Shown here in pieces: positions 11,895 to 14,527 of a DNA stretch of 14,527 nucleotides. The position numbers were made by a program, and so were the translations under genes. A model generated the notes under the pieces. That model was given only the letters and a program-made list of their open reading frames with translations, had not been told where the DNA came from and searched no databases. Numbering within the stretch: the first letter of the stretch is position 1; every line of letters starts with the position of its first letter. Where the stretch lies: contig CAYFIR010000154.1 of NCBI GenBank assembly GCA_964343195.1, forward strand, positions 1 through 14,527. The letters are read 5' to 3'. Source of the stretch: CAYVAP01 sp964343195 (lineage in GTDB: Bacteria; Bacteroidota; Bacteroidia; J057).

Positions 11895-14384
11895 TTACTT
11901 TATTTCAGGCAGATTCACCTTCAGTTCCATCGTGTACAGGCCACGGGTAGGAGGTGAAGCGGTAAACTCGCGCAGTTCCTGGTTGAAGAGGTTGCTGGCT
12001 GAGGCACCTACGGTGAAGTAGTCGTTGATTCGGTAGCCTACCCCAACATCCACAGTGGCAAATCCGCCCAGCGGTCCGTAGTTGTAGGAGTCGGTGCTAC
12101 GAGCTCCTTCGACAATTGGAGTACCACGGTAGAACAGGCCATCATGGGTCTGTGAAGCAATCTGGAAGCTGGAGAAGTAGTCATATGCCTGTACCCAGCG
12201 TACGTAGCCATTCGCATAAAACTTCTTGCCACTATAGTTCAGGCCAAAACCAGCACGATGGTTAGGAGAGTTCACCAGGATGTCGAGGAAGTTGACTACC
12301 CCATCACCGTTGAAGTCATTATCCATGTCTTCTTCGTCCACACTCCAGTCAAAGAAAGAGTAGTTCACAGTCGCGCTCAGTTCCTTGCTGAAGTAGTAGC
12401 TCAGGCTGAGGTCAGCTCCGTAGGTATGGACCTCACCGAAGTTGATGTAGGTCGCGACGAGGCCACCATAAGCGGCATAGCCTGACTGAACTTCTTCCAT
12501 CGGAACATCGCCACGGTGAGTAGCCACACCGACAACTGTCACAGGACTCAAGAAGTCACGGGAGATATTGTAGTAGGCATTGGCATCAAGCACCAGTTTG
12601 TTCTCGGCCAAAACTCCACGGTATCCAACTTCAAAGGTTTGGATTTTTTCAACAGTCTGCTTGGGCACGACAGTACCATCAATCAGGGTAAAGCCTTCTG
12701 CATTGCCCAGAATCAAACCGCTAAACAGGTCTCCGTACATGTTCAGAATGGTCGGAGCCGCGATGCCCTGTCCGTAAGTCGCACGGAAGGTTCCATTGGT
12801 ACCCGTGTAAAGCAGGGCGGCCTTGGGGACGAAGTTAAATTCGTAGATCTCGTGGTAGTCACCTCGCGCTGCGGCAATCACTTTCCAACGGTCGCTCAGG
12901 TTGAGCTTGAGGTGCAGATAGGCGCCGTACTGACTCACGGAGATGTAGTCATCTTCATTTTCGTCCAGCAGGTAGGTGCCGCGGCTGTTAGCCTGGTCGA
13001 GCTGCCACTGGGCACCGGTGATCATCTCCAGGCGGCCAAAAGTATTGTTGTACTGGATTTCGGCATTGGCACGACGAGAATCATCCTGGAACAGTGCGCC
13101 AGTAGCATAGGATTCTGGTCCGCGGGCATCTGCGTCTGAGAATCCAGCATCGCGAAGGGCCCAGTAGCGCTTGGTGCGGTCGTCGATAGAGTAGGTGCTG
13201 TCGGTTTTGCTATAGCTCAGATATGCCTGTGCAAACCAGTGCTCACTGGTAAAGCGCAACTGGTAGTAGTTGATGCGCCAGTCCTTGATCTGATTCCGGC
13301 CTACGTTGGTAGGAGAAAGGTAGTTACTGTTGCTACGCCCCCAGCTCAACACAATGTCGGCGTCATCGGTAGGGCTATAATACAGAGCAGCTTCGGTGCG
13401 GAGGAAATCAACGCCATTGTCCAACTCCAGCTCTTCGTATCCTTCCTTGATGCCGTCAGGGATGGCATTCCCAAGGCTGTCAAATGCTCCTACGCGGTCG
13501 ATATAGACGGAGTCCATCCACTCAAATTCGGTAGCCTGGGTATATTCCGCGGCAACCTTGAAGGCAAACTTTTCATTCAGGACCTGAGCGTGGCGCAGAC
13601 GAGCAGAGAAAAATGAATTGCCATCGCCATTCACACCTGGGTTGATGACGAAGGTAGTACCAGGGGTCTCACGGGGGTCTTTGGTGATGATGTTCAGCAG
13701 GCCATTGTGGGCATTAGGGCCATAAAGAGTCGCATTGGGACCGAGGATCACCTCCACCTGCTGGATGTCTTCCTTGATGGTAGTATTCAACGGACCAAAC
13801 GCCAGACCAGTTGCGATCAGGGTCGAAAAGCGCCCATCCGTTACCTGAAGGTTTTTGGAGTTGAAGTTGGAGTTGAAACCGCGGATGTTCAACGCAGGAG
13901 TGGCAATACCCGCACGGAAGTATTCCACACCCTTCTGGCGAGCCAGTAGTTCTGCGGGGTTACCGGCATATTCTTCGATGGCCTGTGCTCCGATGGTTAC
14001 AATGGTCGAAGGGCTTTCGGTCAGCTTCTCAGGGCGCTTGGAACCCGAGATCACTACCTGATCGGTGTAGAACACCTCTCCAGACAGCTCAAAGTTTAGT
14101 TCAGCTGATGCTCCGGCTGCGAGTGTCACTTCCTGAGAAATGTCCTCAAATCCGACGTAGCTAGCCGTGACTTCATAAGTTCCGGGCTTGATCCCACTGA
14201 GGGAATAGGTTCCGTCGCCACGGGTAATGGCACCCTGGCCGGTAGCCTCTATTTGAATGGAAGCGCCATTCAGCAGTTCTCCCTCGGCACTCTTGACAGT
14301 GCCCTGTAGGGTAGCATTCTGCGCGAAAAGCGTCCCAAAGCCCAGCACAAGCCAGGCAAAAAGGGTAGTAGTAATCGCTTTCAT
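11895..14384 (-). CDS. TonB-dependent outer-membrane receptor
   Basis: 829 residues. A signal peptide (about 1-22, ending LFAQ) is followed by a carboxypeptidase-like regulatory domain (about 24-100; TRGDGTYSLSGIKPGTYEVT). The plug domain (about 108-235) includes VVISGSKRPEKLTESPSTI, LNIRGFNSNFNSKNLQVTDG and VEVILGPNATLYGPNAHNG. The remainder is a 22-strand-type beta-barrel rich in alternating aromatics. Such receptors import bound ligands across the outer membrane using TonB/ExbBD energy. The ligand is unknown: the protein is shorter than SusC-type glycan importers (about 1000 residues) and has no SusD partner, so a siderophore, cobalamin-like or other ligand is possible. Two oddities: an EF-hand/dockerin-like loop, DFNGDGVVNFLD (690-701), lies in the barrel region, and the C-terminus (KVNLPEIK) lacks the usual terminal aromatic residue. 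A G-rich repeat array lies just upstream. Confidence 0.93.
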   Translation of the reverse strand: MKAITTTLFAWLVLGFGTLFAQNATLQGTVKSAEGELLNGASIQIEATGQGAITRGDGTYSLSGIKPGTYEVTASYVGFEDISQEVTLAAGASAELNFELSGEVFYTDQVVISGSKRPEKLTESPSTIVTIGAQAIEEYAGNPAELLARQKGVEYFRAGIATPALNIRGFNSNFNSKNLQVTDGRFSTLIATGLAFGPLNTTIKEDIQQVEVILGPNATLYGPNAHNGLLNIITKDPRETPGTTFVINPGVNGDGNSFFSARLRHAQVLNEKFAFKVAAEYTQATEFEWMDSVYIDRVGAFDSLGNAIPDGIKEGYEELELDNGVDFLRTEAALYYSPTDDADIVLSWGRSNSNYLSPTNVGRNQIKDWRINYYQLRFTSEHWFAQAYLSYSKTDSTYSIDDRTKRYWALRDAGFSDADARGPESYATGALFQDDSRRANAEIQYNNTFGRLEMITGAQWQLDQANSRGTYLLDENEDDYISVSQYGAYLHLKLNLSDRWKVIAAARGDYHEIYEFNFVPKAALLYTGTNGTFRATYGQGIAAPTILNMYGDLFSGLILGNAEGFTLIDGTVVPKQTVEKIQTFEVGYRGVLAENKLVLDANAYYNISRDFLSPVTVVGVATHRGDVPMEEVQSGYAAYGGLVATYINFGEVHTYGADLSLSYYFSKELSATVNYSFFDWSVDEEDMDNDFNGDGVVNFLDILVNSPNHRAGFGLNYSGKKFYANGYVRWVQAYDYFSSFQIASQTHDGLFYRGTPIVEGARSTDSYNYGPLGGFATVDVGVGYRINDYFTVGASASNLFNQELREFTASPPTRGLYTMELKVNLPEIK

Positions 14385-14429
14385 AGGTTCATTGTTTATG
14401 ATAGAGAATAAGTTAGAGTCGGTTTTTTT

Positions 14430-14455
14430 GGGGGGAGGGGTATGGGGGTATAGGG
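14430..14455 (+). promoter_or_regulatory. Strong G-quadruplex-capable motif upstream of the TonB receptor
   Basis: Four G runs of 6, 4, 5 and 3 bases are separated by loops of 1, 3 and 4 bases, an unusually good match to the canonical G-quadruplex pattern. It lies 46 bases upstream of the receptor start codon (14384). The G-rich strand is the template strand for that gene. It merges into the 9-mer array that follows. Confidence 0.55.
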
Positions 14456-14527
14456 TGTATAGGGTGTATAGGGTGTATAGGGTGTATAGGGTGTATAGGG
14501 TGTATAGGGTGTATAGGGTGTATAGGG
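14449..14527. repeat. Tandem 9-mer array (TATAGGGTG)n
   Basis: About 8.8 perfect copies of TATAGGGTG run to the window edge, so the full length is unknown. Each copy has a GGG run every nine bases with six-base linkers, so any four adjacent units fit the G-quadruplex pattern. Perfect identity between copies suggests recent slippage and possible length variation. Reverse-complement units lie upstream of the gene at 178. Confidence 0.92.

Noticed and set aside
11895..14384. SusC-type receptor of a glycan utilisation locus
   Set aside because: Too short, and there is no SusD gene beside it; the two glycoside hydrolases are distant, with the GH65 on the other strand.
14449..14527. CRISPR or telomere-like end
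   Set aside because: The 9-base units are contiguous without spacers; the GGG content is explained by a simple tandem repeat, and nothing else suggests a linear replicon.

Overview
The window looks like chromosomal DNA from a member of the phylum Bacteroidota. Several things point that way: a TonB-dependent receptor with an N-terminal carboxypeptidase-like regulatory domain, a short Crp/Fnr-type regulator, signal peptides ending in S/H/F-A-Q, a DUF4386 membrane protein, and little sign of strong Shine-Dalgarno sequences. The GC-rich coding sequence and the repeat-laden spacers suggest the Saprospiria/Lewinella-like side of the phylum, but that placement is inference. There is no rRNA, tRNA, CRISPR array, transposase or phage gene.

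Layout. 1-177: a heptamer tandem repeat and a C-rich leader. 178-792 (+): a small exported/membrane protein, probably DUF6992-like. 793-1552: a gene-free stretch holding a nested inverted-repeat element. 1553-3580 (+): a secreted GH65 alpha-glucosidase. 3766-4389 (+): a DUF4386 membrane protein, convergent with a Crp/Fnr regulator (4524-5096, -). Upstream of the regulator on the minus strand lie two uncharacterised membrane-anchored or exported proteins (5115-5765 and 5776-6309), then a GH15 glucoamylase/trehalase-type enzyme (6464-8302, -). 8303-9086: a gene-free stretch with a 2.5-copy tandem array of hairpins. Next come an acyl-CoA ligase (9087-10607, -) and a KAS III-like thiolase-fold protein (10744-11730, -). 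The window closes with a TonB-dependent receptor (11895-14384, -), whose upstream region is a G-rich 9-bp tandem array running off the window end.

Functional reading. Two enzymes acting on alpha-glucosides are present: the GH65 protein has a signal peptide, and the GH15 protein does not and should be cytosolic. There is no SusC/SusD pair, so this is not a classical polysaccharide utilisation locus. The ligase and KAS III-like protein form a same-strand pair that could activate an acyl chain and transfer it. The KAS III-like protein keeps the nucleophilic cysteine but lacks the usual catalytic histidine and asparagine, so it may not be an ordinary fatty-acid condensing enzyme.

The most unusual feature is the non-coding DNA. 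Almost every spacer carries a short repeat or hairpin family: GTAGTTC/GTTCG palindromes, CCTTCATAT 9-mers, CACCCTATA 9-mers with G-quadruplex potential, TCTCACGCA inverted repeats, and a tandem hairpin array with one compensatory base-pair change.
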